Assembly (NCBI GenBank): GCA_017610245.1
Contig: JAFCCK010000001.1
Coordinates: forward strand, 1 to 39,772
DNA: 39,772 bases
Reading direction: 5' to 3'
Source: Candidatus Iainarchaeum sp.
Lineage (GTDB): Archaea > Iainarchaeota > Iainarchaeia > Iainarchaeales > GCA-2688035
Below are positions 14,384 to 22,640 of the stretch, piece by piece. Position numbers and translations under genes: made by a program. Below the pieces are notes generated by a model that saw only the letters and a list, made by a program, of their open reading frames with translations, was not told where the DNA came from and did no database searches. Positions within the stretch are counted from its first letter, which is position 1. Each line of letters starts with the position of its first letter.

Positions 14384-17113
14384 TTAAGAAATAAACGCCT
14401 CGAGAGAGTCTTTTCTAGTTTTTACTGTAAGATTATCCTTCCTAGTTGCCACGTCCAGGGAATCCTTTCTCGTTGTAACCTCTACTTGTTCCTTTCGGAG
14501 AAAAACATCCAATTGGTATATGGCAAGCGGCGCATAAAGAATTGCATCCCCAGTAAATGTTTTGTATGCTCTGCCTGTCAGTACAGCATCAATTGAGAAT
14601 GTTTTTGTAACTACTATCCGCAGCATAGCATCGAGTGTAAAGGTCTTTGTTGCCTGCAGCATTATCCAGGCATCAGCAGTGAAAGCCTTTATTGTTGTCA
14701 GCTGCAGTATAGCGTTAATCTCAAAGGTTTTCAGGCTCACCGACCTTAGTACGGCATCCGCGCTGAATGTTTTGGTAACAACTATACTTAGTATAGCGTC
14801 TGCAGTAAAGGCCTTGCTCCCTACCTGCATTAAAATGGCATCAGCCTGGAATGTTTTTGTTTCCTGCTTTCTGAGGAAAGCGTCCGCAGTAAAAGCCTTT
14901 GTGAACACTGCTCGCAAGTATGCGTCTGCCTGGAATGTTTTCGAATATGTCCCTTGCAGTAATGCATTTGCAGTAAATGATTTGGAGTAACTTATTCTGA
15001 GTAATACATCTGCAGTAAAGGCTTTTGTCAGCCTGTCAACAACTACCGCATCTGCTATGAATGTTTTCGTTTCTGTTGCTTGTAACCAGGCATCGGCACT
15101 GAATGTTTTGCTGTACCTATTTACCAAAATACCGTCAGCCAAGAATGTTTTTGTTTGCACGGCTTGCAGCACTGCATCTGCTTCGAATGTTTTCGTGTAC
15201 GTTCCTTTTAGAATTGCGTTGATTGAAAAGTTTTTAGCGTCTGCCGCTTCCAGGATTGCGTCCATGGAAAAACTTTTTGTAAGGCCGCTTGCTTTCAGGA
15301 TTGCATTTGCTTCGAAAGTTTTGGTGAGCCGTTCAACAACTACAGCATCAGCCTCGAATACTTTTGTAAATGTGGCTAGGAGAATTGCGTCCGCTTCAAA
15401 TTCTTTGGTTCCAACTATCTGCAATGTAGCATCTGCACTGAAGGTCTTTGTCAGGTCAGAGGCTTTCAAGAAAGCATCTGCGATGAATGTTTTTGTTGCG
15501 GTCCCGAACAGTATTGCATCAGCTGAAAATGCTTTAGTAAACACCGCTCGCAAGTGAGCATCTACTGTGAATGTTTTCGTGAGCCTATTTATTAAGATAG
15601 CGTCAGCCTCAAAGGTCTTGCTGAATGTGGCCTGCAGCACAGCGTCAACATCAAATGTTTTAGTCAACCTGTCAACAAGTACAGCATCGGCCTCAAAGGT
15701 TTTGGTTGCTGTTGAAACCAGGAATGCGTCCGCTGAAAATGTTTTTGTCAAGCCCTGTGCCTGCAAGTATGCATCCACTATAAAAGTTTTTGTAAGCCGA
15801 TTTATCAGGAGTGCATCGGCTGTGAAGGTCTTGGTTACTACAGGGGATATGAGTATTGCATCTGCTGCAAAGGTTTTAGTCAGGCCAGATTGTTTCAATA
15901 ATGCATCTGCCTCGAATGACTTAGAATAGGTCCCCTTGAGAATTGCATCAGCTGTAAAATATTTAAAATTTGTACCAACCCATGCATCCATTGTGAAAGT
16001 CTTCGTCAGGCCAGAAGCTTTTAGTATAGCATCTGCTGTGAATGTTTTTGCGTATCTTCCTAATTCATCAAATTTAACAGCTATATCTGTCCAAGTGGCA
16101 GAAGAAGACCAATCAGTACCACTATTTGCTGATTCGGTATAAGTACAGGTGGCTCCGCCGTATGTTTCATTAACATATACTGCACTATTTACAGTAGCCA
16201 TGGCCGATACTCTCCAACAATTAGAACTATCTACAGAATTTGGAGATTTAAGGACTATTCTGTACTGACTTCCATTTGCAAAAGTTATAGGAGAACTAAA
16301 AGATGCGTACGTCCAGTGGTAGCTTGTAGATTCAGATGTTCCTGCCGGAGCTATTTCTCCACTATCTATAACATCTTCGGCATCCGGGCCTCTAATTTCA
16401 TATTGTAATGCACCTGCCGGAGTTCCTTGTCTTCTTATAATAATTTCTAATCCTCTAACGGTTTGCGCCCCGGCGATTGTAATTAATTCTCCTTTCCAAT
16501 ATGCTCCATAACAGTTTTCAGTGTAGCCATAAGTGTAAGGCTGGCCTTCATACGTTGCATCATCATACTCAATGATAAATACTCCTGAGCCACTAGTACC
16601 GCCCCAATCAGCACCGCTGTTAGTTGATTGTTTAAATTCTAAACTCGAATCAACATAATTAGAATCATTATCTGCTTGGTTTCTTGGAGTGCCAATAACG
16701 GGTGCGGTGTAAATACCTCTCGATAAGTGTGCATGATTACTTCCGTCTATTGTTCCGCTTTGATACTGAATTCTGATTGCATAAGTAACTCCAGCAGTTA
16801 AATCGACTGTTTCTCCTAAAGTGAAAGTATTCCATGCTCCATCTGCAATTTGTTGGTCTACATATCCGGAGTTAGTTGCCCCAAGCCAGGTGCCATCCGG
16901 CTCATCCGAACCATCAACTGCTTGTAATCCAATTCTATAAGTCGGACTTGTTCCTGTAACTGTGTTTGAATCTATGCGAATAGCTGAAACAGTTTTTGTG
17001 TTTTGAGCCGTGAATATTATGGCTATTTGGTCGGTAGCAGCATCTAATGGAATTGATGCTACAGTATAATTCAATGCAGATTCATGTCCAAAAAGATAAT
17101 TACTTGTTCCCAT
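14384..17113 (-). CDS. Giant repeat fibre protein (36 KTF-ADA repeats)
   Basis: 909 residues from ATG 17113, preceded by GAGGT. Residues 1-350 hold two related beta-sandwich (jelly-roll-like) domains, each with the pattern of a TVSAIRI/TVRGLEIIIR strand, an (A/G)xTYAIRIQY/GSQYRIVLKSP strand, and a closing (Y)xxSxxSGxDW segment. About 353-864 is an uninterrupted array of 36 units of 14-15 residues with consensus TKTFxADAxLxxxx. It ends with a cap (LYAPLAIYQLDVFLRK) and three short units of the type VxTRKDSL. Such an array could be an elongated beta-structured shaft, with the sandwich domains binding sugars or host surface. A paralog at 17444 shares the array and the cap. Confidence 0.8.
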   Translation of the reverse strand: MGTSNYLFGHESALNYTVASIPLDAATDQIAIIFTAQNTKTVSAIRIDSNTVTGTSPTYRIGLQAVDGSDEPDGTWLGATNSGYVDQQIADGAWNTFTLGETVDLTAGVTYAIRIQYQSGTIDGSNHAHLSRGIYTAPVIGTPRNQADNDSNYVDSSLEFKQSTNSGADWGGTSGSGVFIIEYDDATYEGQPYTYGYTENCYGAYWKGELITIAGAQTVRGLEIIIRRQGTPAGALQYEIRGPDAEDVIDSGEIAPAGTSESTSYHWTYASFSSPITFANGSQYRIVLKSPNSVDSSNCWRVSAMATVNSAVYVNETYGGATCTYTESANSGTDWSSSATWTDIAVKFDELGRYAKTFTADAILKASGLTKTFTMDAWVGTNFKYFTADAILKGTYSKSFEADALLKQSGLTKTFAADAILISPVVTKTFTADALLINRLTKTFIVDAYLQAQGLTKTFSADAFLVSTATKTFEADAVLVDRLTKTFDVDAVLQATFSKTFEADAILINRLTKTFTVDAHLRAVFTKAFSADAILFGTATKTFIADAFLKASDLTKTFSADATLQIVGTKEFEADAILLATFTKVFEADAVVVERLTKTFEANAILKASGLTKSFSMDAILEAADAKNFSINAILKGTYTKTFEADAVLQAVQTKTFLADGILVNRYSKTFSADAWLQATETKTFIADAVVVDRLTKAFTADVLLRISYSKSFTANALLQGTYSKTFQADAYLRAVFTKAFTADAFLRKQETKTFQADAILMQVGSKAFTADAILSIVVTKTFSADAVLRSVSLKTFEINAILQLTTIKAFTADAWIMLQATKTFTLDAMLRIVVTKTFSIDAVLTGRAYKTFTGDAILYAPLAIYQLDVFLRKEQVEVTTRKDSLDVATRKDNLTVKTRKDSLEAFIS
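14520..16055 (-). repeat. Coding tandem repeat array, 36 units of about 42-45 bp
   Basis: Each unit encodes TKTFxADA(I/V/F)L plus 4-5 variable residues. At DNA level the units have diverged, so they are not a recent amplification, but short identical blocks (for example GTGAATGTTTTTGT-like stretches) recur and may still recombine. Most units are 42 bp; a few have one extra codon (ASGL, AQGL, ASDL). Confidence 0.85.
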
Positions 17114-17115
17114 AA

Positions 17116-17355
17116 TTATACCTCTTTAGAATATGCGTTCCACAATTTCGAATCTTCTGCTTTTGTCATTTGAGATTTCAATTCATCCAATAATGAATCT
17201 ATCCATTTTTCCACATTAGTCTGATTAAAACTCGATGAATCAAAATGGTTAAATTTTGAAAACACATCAAAACTTTCTCCAGCTGAAGGAGCAAATTCAA
17301 CTTCAATATGTATTCCATTTTCATCCCAATTAACTTTTTTTAGTGTTGCTATCAT
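17116..17355 (-). CDS. Small fibre-module protein, unknown
   Basis: 79 residues from ATG 17355; AGGAGG nine bases upstream supports this start. Sequence begins MIATLKKVNWDENGIHIEVEF, then a loop rich in Phe/Ser/Asn (FDVFSKFNHFDSSSFNQTNV) and a C-terminal helix (KWIDSLLDELKSQMTKAEDS). Its start overlaps the stop of a 16-codon ORF and its stop lies two bases before the giant fibre ATG. It may help fold or attach the fibre, as small tail-fibre chaperones do; no family recognised. Confidence 0.65.
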   Translation of the reverse strand: MIATLKKVNWDENGIHIEVEFAPSAGESFDVFSKFNHFDSSSFNQTNVEKWIDSLLDELKSQMTKAEDSKLWNAYSKEV

Positions 17356-17402
17356 CCTTCCCAACCTCCTGGTCTGTTTCTTTCTTTGCTAAAATCTTTC
17401 AT
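17352..17402 (-). CDS. 16-residue coupled mini-ORF
   Basis: ATG 17402 is preceded by GGAGGGATTTGA, a strong ribosome site, and reads MKDFSKERNRPGGWEG to a TGA that overlaps the next ATG (ATGA). It may be a real microprotein or a device for translational coupling. The unusual point is that it has its own ribosome site, and that it and the 13-codon ORF before it fill the gap completely. Confidence 0.4.
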   Translation of the reverse strand: MKDFSKERNRPGGWEG

Positions 17403-17444
17403 TCAAATCCCTCCAGATATTTTTTTATAAATCTTCATACGCAT
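17403..17444 (-). CDS. 13-residue coupled mini-ORF
   Basis: ATG 17444 overlaps the stop of the 18-repeat protein (TGATG), follows GAGGGAGAGCG, and reads MRMKIYKKISGGI to TGA immediately before the next mini-ORF ATG. Same two readings as its neighbour: microprotein or coupling device. Confidence 0.35.
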   Translation of the reverse strand: MRMKIYKKISGGI

Positions 17445-18337
17445 CACGCTCTCCCTCTTAGCTCAGCCTCAATATTTGGATTCCTAAGTTGTACAATCAT
17501 GTGGTACCTTGCCATTGGCACATAGAGAATCGAATCGGCTGAAAATGTTTTTATTAAATTACCTGTCAACACTGCATCCAAAACAAAGGTCTTTGTCCCA
17601 ACTAATCTTAGAACCGCATCCGCTGTAAAGGTTTTTGTTAATACCAGGACAACCCAGGCATCTGCAATAAATGTTTTTGTCTGTGTTGCTTTCAGAATTG
17701 CATTTGCCCCGAAGGTTTTCGTTGCTATTAACCTCAATACAGCGTCCACACTGAATGTTTTTGTTTCAGTTTTCCTAAGCACTGCATCTGCAGTGAACGC
17801 CTTAATATATGTTCCTTTCAGGATTGCGTTCACTGAAAAAGTCTTCGCCGTTACAGCAGTCAATATCGCATCAGCAGAAAATGTTTTTGTAATTCCAGAT
17901 TCCTTCAAATAGGCGTCCGCAGAAAATGTTTTTGTGAGCCTGTTAACTAATACACTATCCGCAATGAATGTTTTGGTATTTACTGCTGAAACCAGTATTG
18001 CATCAATCGCAAAGGTTTTTGTTTCCGTGGCCTTCAGTATTGCATCAACTGAAAAGGTTTTAGTTTGGCCCAAGGCTTGCAGGAAAGCGTCAGCTTCAAA
18101 CGCCTTAGTGAATTCCTTCCTCAAGAAAGCATCCGCTGTGAATGTTTTTGTAAGCCGATTCACTAGGACAGCATCAGCTTCCAGAGCCTTCGTTGATGTT
18201 GCCTTCAGTATGGCGTCAGCTGTAAAAGTTTTTGTTCTCCTGTTTATCAGAATAGCGTCCGCTGTGAATTCATTATAAATTACGCCATAGTACGATTGCC
18301 CGTACCTTCCAGTTCCATACAGTGCTGATTCTGCCAT
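17444..18337 (-). CDS. Repeat fibre protein, short paralog (18 KTF-ADA repeats)
   Basis: 297 residues from ATG 18337, chosen over an in-frame GTG 36 bases out because GATGAGG precedes the ATG. A 20-residue Tyr/Gly-rich head (SALYGTGRYGQSYYG) leads into 18 units of the same 14-15 residue repeat as the 909-residue fibre, ending with the same cap (ILYVPMARYHMIVQLRNP versus ILYAPLAIYQLDVFLRK). It lacks the beta-sandwich domains. It and the long fibre are paralogs and may form a mixed or layered fibre. Role is inferred from repeats and position in the fibre module. Confidence 0.75.
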   Translation of the reverse strand: MAESALYGTGRYGQSYYGVIYNEFTADAILINRRTKTFTADAILKATSTKALEADAVLVNRLTKTFTADAFLRKEFTKAFEADAFLQALGQTKTFSVDAILKATETKTFAIDAILVSAVNTKTFIADSVLVNRLTKTFSADAYLKESGITKTFSADAILTAVTAKTFSVNAILKGTYIKAFTADAVLRKTETKTFSVDAVLRLIATKTFGANAILKATQTKTFIADAWVVLVLTKTFTADAVLRLVGTKTFVLDAVLTGNLIKTFSADSILYVPMARYHMIVQLRNPNIEAELRGRA

Positions 18338-18409
18338 AGCCTCATCCTCTGAGCCTAAGAATCCAGCACACACGCAATAGGAATCTTTCAGCTATTAACT
18401 TTCTAAATA

Positions 18410-18580
18410 TTATAACTCTCCCGAGCTTGGGATTTCCTTTGCTTCAACATTGTCCTTTGCCAGATAGCCTTGCTTATCGAGCAAGTGCATAACTATTTCA
18501 GACAATTCTTCAAGAGTCCAAGTTCGCGGTTCTTTTTCCAATGTTGTTTTGAATTTTATATGTATTGCTTCTAACGCCAT
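18410..18580 (-). CDS. Small helical protein between fibre genes
   Basis: 56 residues from ATG 18580 with GAGGTG seven bases upstream, to TAA at 18410. Sequence MALEAIHIKFKTTLEKEPRT then WTLEELSEIVMHLLDKQGYL and an acidic tail. It fills the gap between two tail genes. The WTLEELSEIV helix with Leu spacing suggests a dimerising or partner-binding helix. No family recognised. Confidence 0.68.
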   Translation of the reverse strand: MALEAIHIKFKTTLEKEPRTWTLEELSEIVMHLLDKQGYLAKDNVEAKEIPSSGEL

Positions 18581-18590
18581 ATTTCTCACC

Positions 18591-19259
18591 TCAGTCGTTG
18601 TAAATAAAAGGCCAGTAACTTCCTCTCGCTATTTTTATGTAATCTAAATGCACTTCTGTTTCAGGGGGGCTTGCCGGATAATTCCAAGGTCCAATTTGCG
18701 TAAGTCCATTATAGATAGTATTTGGGTCTGCAGAATCTCCGGCTCCGTCATAAACCCAATCAGCACCATCGTCTTTTGAAAAAAAGGAAAAGGAATTCTG
18801 CCTAAATAGAATTCTGATGGTCCACCAGCTTACATTGTCGAATGTTTTGTCGAATTGCTTTACATAAGCATTGGTTGAATCGAAGTACCAGACGCTGTCT
18901 TCTGAAATTGCGACCGTATGCCTGTAGGTTCCTTGATATACGGATAAAAGAAAACAGTCCAATGTACCGACTGTTCCATCAAATCCGCCAGCCAGCTTGT
19001 CGAATTTAATTTTAAATTCAACAGTAATGTTAGGACTACGCTGAAATGCTCCTGCAAAATTTTGAAGAACAGCTGCGCTGTTTGTTCCGCCTGAATCTCC
19101 TGCAACCAGATGAGCTTGACCAGCTGGGTCTATTTCTATTGTTGCAGTTCCTAATGGGTTTTGTGTCCATCCGGTTAAATCATCAAAATCATCATCAATG
19201 CTTAAGAATCTCAAATCATCTACCTCGTGCGTAAATCCTAGAGTTTTTCGAACTGCCAT
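18591..19259 (-). CDS. Jelly-roll-like tail surface protein, paralog 3
   Basis: 222 residues from ATG 19259 (AGGTGA just upstream; the longer in-frame start overlaps the previous gene). The pattern is one beta-sandwich: FDDLTGWTQNPLGTATIEID, AGQAHLVAGDSGGTNSA, ITVEFKIKFDKLAGGFDG, DSVWYFDSTNAYVKQFD, NVSWWTIRILF, and the closing TEVHLDYIKIARG. It resembles concanavalin/LamG-type sandwiches used for glycan binding. It is one of three tandem homologous genes. Binding to host surface sugars is inference. Confidence 0.75.
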   Translation of the reverse strand: MAVRKTLGFTHEVDDLRFLSIDDDFDDLTGWTQNPLGTATIEIDPAGQAHLVAGDSGGTNSAAVLQNFAGAFQRSPNITVEFKIKFDKLAGGFDGTVGTLDCFLLSVYQGTYRHTVAISEDSVWYFDSTNAYVKQFDKTFDNVSWWTIRILFRQNSFSFFSKDDGADWVYDGAGDSADPNTIYNGLTQIGPWNYPASPPETEVHLDYIKIARGSYWPFIYND

Positions 19260-19267
19260 AACATCAC

Positions 19268-19936
19268 CTAAATATCCCAATCAATCGGATAGTATTCTCC
19301 TGCAGCTATTTTAAAATAATCAATATGCACTTCCGTTTCAGCTGGGCTTGCTGGATAGTTTTGAGCTATCAGCTGAATCAATCCAGGAAATCCTGCATTT
19401 GGATCTCCATCATCGCAAGAGCCCCAATAAGCCCAATCTCCATCATCATCTTTTATAAAAAGGATTATTGATTTCGCAAAATGAATAAGCCTTATTGTGT
19501 ACCACGAAACATTATCCAAAGAAGCAGTAAATTGCTGGACATAACCATTCGTAGAATCATAAAACCACACGCTATCATCAGAAATCAGAACATAATTCAC
19601 ATGGACTCCTGTCAAAATACCTATTAAAAAACAGTCCAATGTAGCGGTAGTTCCATTATAACCTCCAGCTAATTGGTCAAACTTAATTTTAATTTCCGTT
19701 GTAAAAGATGAAAGGTATTGTTGAAAAATATTGCTTCTATATGCTCTTGCGGTGCTGTCAGTTCCGCCTGCATTTCCGGCTTTTAAATGAAGCTGGCCAG
19801 CTGGACTTATCTCTCGCAATGAAGTTCCTATTCCGTCAAGTACCCAGCTTGCAGTATCATCCCAAGGCTCGTCGATGTGCAAATACCGTATATCGTGAAT
19901 GTCCTGCAACCGAGCTAATTCTTTGTACTCACTCAT
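19268..19936 (-). CDS. Jelly-roll-like tail surface protein, paralog 2
   Basis: 222 residues with the same element order as its two neighbours: WDDTASWVLDGIGTSLREIS, AGQLHLKAGNAGGTDST, FTTEIKIKFDQLAGGYNG, DSVWFYDSTNGYVQQF, NVSWYTIRLIHF, TEVHIDYFKIAAG. The start overlaps the stop of paralog 1 (ATGA). Conserved core strands with different loops between copies suggest that the loops specialise, for example for different receptors. Confidence 0.75.
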   Translation of the reverse strand: MSEYKELARLQDIHDIRYLHIDEPWDDTASWVLDGIGTSLREISPAGQLHLKAGNAGGTDSTARAYRSNIFQQYLSSFTTEIKIKFDQLAGGYNGTTATLDCFLIGILTGVHVNYVLISDDSVWFYDSTNGYVQQFTASLDNVSWYTIRLIHFAKSIILFIKDDDGDWAYWGSCDDGDPNAGFPGLIQLIAQNYPASPAETEVHIDYFKIAAGEYYPIDWDI

Positions 19937-20586
19937 GGCATAATCATCCCCGGTGCGAACTTCACATAGTCCATGTGAATTTCTGTTTCAGCAGGACTTG
20001 TTGGGTAATTAATTACCCACATTAAAATTCTTCCATTAAGTATGGTATATGGGTCTGCGTTTCTACAACGACCTAAAAAGTTCCAGTCAGCGTCATCATC
20101 TTTAGCAAAAACTAAGGTAAAATTCGAATCAAAAATCAACCTGATGGTGTACCATGAAACATTGTCGAAAGTGGTGTCGAACTGTTTTACATGGACATTT
20201 CCAGCAGTGTAGTACCATACGCTGTCAGAAGTAAAGGTAACCACATGCATATATACTCCTGAATAATGTCTAAATTGGAAGAAATCGTTTGTCGCACCGG
20301 GAGTCCCAGTCCATCCTCCAGCTAACTGGTCGAATTTAATTTTGAATTCTACAGTCATTGTTTGGAGATTTGTCACTAAGCTATCAAGATACTTACCGCC
20401 AGTACTGTCTGTTCCACCTGCATCTCCAGCTACCAGATGCAATTGTCCAGCTGGGCTTTCTTCAACAGTGCGTGTTCCTGTGCCGTAAGTTGTCCAATCA
20501 GTAATATCTTCCCAATCTTCATCCTTTATGAGATTTCGGGTATCTACTATATCAGAATAATGAGCCCTTCCTTTGTACGCAGTCAT
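19933..20586 (-). CDS. Jelly-roll-like tail surface protein, paralog 1
   Basis: 217 residues from ATG 20586, preferred to the ATG six bases earlier because GAGGA is then six bases away. Same architecture as the two genes after it: WEDITDWTTYGTGTRTVEES, AGQLHLVAGDAGGTDST, MTVEFKIKFDQLAGGWTG, DSVWYYTAGNVHVKQFD, NVSWYTIRLIF, TEIHMDYVKFAPG. First of the tandem triplet and overlapping the next gene. Confidence 0.75.
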   Translation of the reverse strand: MTAYKGRAHYSDIVDTRNLIKDEDWEDITDWTTYGTGTRTVEESPAGQLHLVAGDAGGTDSTGGKYLDSLVTNLQTMTVEFKIKFDQLAGGWTGTPGATNDFFQFRHYSGVYMHVVTFTSDSVWYYTAGNVHVKQFDTTFDNVSWYTIRLIFDSNFTLVFAKDDDADWNFLGRCRNADPYTILNGRILMWVINYPTSPAETEIHMDYVKFAPGMIMP

Positions 20587-20588
20587 AA

Positions 20589-20915
20589 TCATTCCTCAAC
20601 ACAAACATAGAGCCTTCCTTCATCAACTTGGTACACTACTTTTCCAAGAACAGGAGTAAGCGCATCTCTCGCTGTTGCATCTGCCACATTATGCACCACT
20701 AAATCTTTTGCTTGATTGCCTTGAAATTCAGCATCAGCATTTACTGTTAGAATCTCACAATCAACATTCCTTGAGGAATCAATAACCTCGGTTCCCTGAA
20801 TCTCAAGTGAAAGAGTATTCAGTTTGTGTGTGCCATCGTGAATGTAGTCATTGATATCATTCTGCCGTGCTGCAGTTATTAGGTCCCCATTCGAAACATC
20901 TGCCAAGTCTGCCAT
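20589..20915 (-). CDS. Small tail-fibre-type protein
   Basis: 108 residues: MADLADVSNGDLITAARQND, then INDYIHDGTHKLNTLSLEIQ, beta-type LTVNADAEFQGNQAKDLVV, and an ending of the phage fibre type, ATARDALTPVLGKVVYQVDE. The ATARDALTPxxGxxVYxxD segment is common at the ends of tail fibre and baseplate spike proteins. Overlaps both neighbours by one to four bases. Confidence 0.68.
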   Translation of the reverse strand: MADLADVSNGDLITAARQNDINDYIHDGTHKLNTLSLEIQGTEVIDSSRNVDCEILTVNADAEFQGNQAKDLVVHNVADATARDALTPVLGKVVYQVDEGRLYVCVEE

Positions 20916-21106
20916 TACTTCCCACCTTCCTTATTTTTCCACTTTAAATAATCCGCAAGGTCGCCCCCTCCAATACTAATCTTTCGGATATTGGAAAACC
21001 AAGCAAAAACATCTTCTCTTTTAATTCCAGGCATGTCTTTAAGGAATAATTCTGCCTGCGCACTGAAATAAATTTCTACTTCTCTCCTAGTCACTTTTAT
21101 CACCAT
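20915..21106 (-). CDS. Small protein of the fibre module, unknown
   Basis: 63 residues if started at ATG 21106; a longer frame to 21130 also exists and the ribosome site is not decisive. Sequence VTRREVEIYFSAQAELFLKD, MPGIKREDVFAWFSNIRKIS, then GGGDLADYLKWKNKEGGK. Mixed alpha/beta, basic. The 5' end overlaps the previous gene in another frame by about 20 bases. No family recognised. Confidence 0.6.
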   Translation of the reverse strand: MVIKVTRREVEIYFSAQAELFLKDMPGIKREDVFAWFSNIRKISIGGGDLADYLKWKNKEGGK

Positions 21107-21644
21107 CCTTTTTCTTAACCAAAATTGCATCAGCAGCTGCTTGAGTATTATCTCTTTTCACAATTACTGCCCCTACAGAAAAATGCTGCTCGTCATAGCA
21201 TTTCGTTTCTGCCGGAATAGGATTCCCAATCGCATTGTAAGGAGCCTCCCTCCATATGCCTGAAAGCTCAACGTGCCCGTCCTCAAAAACGTAAGCTATA
21301 TCCTGCACGCTCCGGCCGCCAATGGTTGCCTGCCATCCAACTAGATAAATAATTGACCTGCCAATAGGCTTAGCTTTAATATCTCTGGCCCCTCCACCAA
21401 ATTTGTATTTCTCCAGGACTCTACGCCTGTAAATTAGTCTTCGACCTGGCTCCAGGTACATTTTGAAAAGAAGCTGATCCGGCACCGCTTTCGGTTGAAT
21501 AATTCCGGCTTTCCTTATTTCAAAAGCAGAAAGCTTACTCCGGTCAATGTCCGGGTACTTGTTTTCTTTTCCATCTTCCTCGTATTGAGATAATTCTTTG
21601 CCGTCATTATAAACAGCCTTCCAGTAAATGCTTGAGTGCATCAT
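21087..21644 (-). CDS. Fibre-module structural protein, unknown
   Basis: 185 residues from ATG 21644, selected by GGAGGAGAG directly upstream; the frame extends further but the extension overlaps the homing endonuclease gene. Beta-rich: WKAVYNDGKELSQYEEDGKE, LFKMYLEPGRRLIYRRRVLE, SIIYLVGWQATIGGRSVQDIAYVFEDG. It ends with TQAAADAILVKKK, which looks like one worn copy of the KTF-ADA repeat found in the fibres. Probably a baseplate or fibre-linking protein. Confidence 0.62.
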   Translation of the reverse strand: MMHSSIYWKAVYNDGKELSQYEEDGKENKYPDIDRSKLSAFEIRKAGIIQPKAVPDQLLFKMYLEPGRRLIYRRRVLEKYKFGGGARDIKAKPIGRSIIYLVGWQATIGGRSVQDIAYVFEDGHVELSGIWREAPYNAIGNPIPAETKCYDEQHFSVGAVIVKRDNTQAAADAILVKKKDGDKSD

Positions 21645-22021
21645 TCTCTCCTCCGTAATGTTTCCGAGAATTTCTGAGCAGTTTCTTTCTTCAGAACAAG
21701 TTCTGGCAAAATCCATTCAGTAAATCTTAAGCAATCATAGAAAGAACGAAGCGTCCAACAGTACTGTGGACTCCAGTGTTTTTTCCAGCTCTTTTGTCGC
21801 CCTCTTCTCTGCAAAGAGCCGCCTAAATTAGAAACAATATAATCCAGGACGAATTTGTCCCTTTCAACTAAAGCAATCCTGATAAAAGGGCTTACTCTTT
21901 TCCTATCTTCAACATAGAAATTGCCTTCACCATCAATCATTCCGGCAAGCCAGCATTTAAATTTCTCGCTTACTTGGAAATTAAGTCTGCATTCTTTTCT
22001 GTTTGTTTTATTGGAGTCCAT
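21641..22021 (-). CDS. LAGLIDADG homing endonuclease, free-standing
   Basis: 126 residues with one LAGLIDADG helix at about 23-36 (KCWLAGMIDGEGNFYV). Typical downstream features follow: FIRIALVERDKFVLDYIVSNLGG (second beta/alpha unit) and RSFYDCLRFTEWILPELVLK. One motif means it should act as a homodimer that cuts a long, nearly palindromic DNA site. The acidic residue in DGEG is kept, so it may be active. It lies between tail genes and overlaps the next by ATGA, so it is not inside an intron or intein but is carried as a passenger gene. Confidence 0.85.
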   Translation of the reverse strand: MDSNKTNRKECRLNFQVSEKFKCWLAGMIDGEGNFYVEDRKRVSPFIRIALVERDKFVLDYIVSNLGGSLQRRGRQKSWKKHWSPQYCWTLRSFYDCLRFTEWILPELVLKKETAQKFSETLRRRE

Positions 22022-22051
22022 TGTATTGGTCGCCTCCTCCCTTTTGTTTCT

Positions 22052-22618
22052 TTATATTTCGTCGTACTGGAATGTGATTGTTTCGTCAGCCAAGTTTCCT
22101 GGGCTGGCTGTACTTCCCACAACCATCTGCAGCACAACATAGTCTGTTGTTTCGCCAATCGCATTGATTATTGTTCCTGCTTCCGAAATTGTACATGTCC
22201 TTGGAGCTCCGCTCGTGTAGGAAAACAAATCGGTTACAGCTGCAACATCAGTGTGGTTGGTCATTATTTCGTTTGCGTCAGAAACATCGTAGCCTGTGTC
22301 TGCTCCGCTGTTCTTGACCTGTACTCCATCGCCAACATTTACGGTGATTCCTGTTCCGAAACCTCCGCCGTCAGTGTACAGCTTTACGTTGTCCACCTGA
22401 GTATCTGGCGCTGTTGCACAGTAAAGATAGACTTGCTTCCATCGGCTGTACTCTGAACCTGCTGCCGGAATTGGCATTGGATCAACTGCATCGATTGTTG
22501 CATCGTCTTCTTGCTTGAACCTGATATTAGGGGGCCCAAGCCCGTCCGTGTTCTGCTCCGTTCCTGGAGTGTTGTCTGTTCCTCCAAAATCGAAGTTCAC
22601 ATTAAATACTGCTGCCAT
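22052..22618 (-). CDS. Beta-rich virion protein of the fibre module
   Basis: 188 residues with AAGGAGGTG upstream. Sequence opens AAVFNVNFDFGGTDNTPGTE, and has QVYLYCATAPDTQVDNVKLY, FGTGITVNVGDGVQV, and a closing strand region DETITFQYDEI. This looks like a beta-sandwich domain such as those on viral surface or baseplate proteins (the phrase on positions of phase-averaged components in archaeal surface proteins is similar). It has no Cys-rich or enzymatic motif. Role as baseplate/surface protein is inferred from neighbours. Confidence 0.6.
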   Translation of the reverse strand: MAAVFNVNFDFGGTDNTPGTEQNTDGLGPPNIRFKQEDDATIDAVDPMPIPAAGSEYSRWKQVYLYCATAPDTQVDNVKLYTDGGGFGTGITVNVGDGVQVKNSGADTGYDVSDANEIMTNHTDVAAVTDLFSYTSGAPRTCTISEAGTIINAIGETTDYVVLQMVVGSTASPGNLADETITFQYDEI

Positions 22619-22640
22619 TTTTACGCACCTCCTTCCAAGT

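Noticed and set aside
14562..16142. Long + strand ORFs opposite the fibre repeats
   Set aside because: Mirror frames caused by the 42-bp coding repeats on the - strand; all show the same antisense pattern and no ribosome sites. The same holds opposite 17934-18278.
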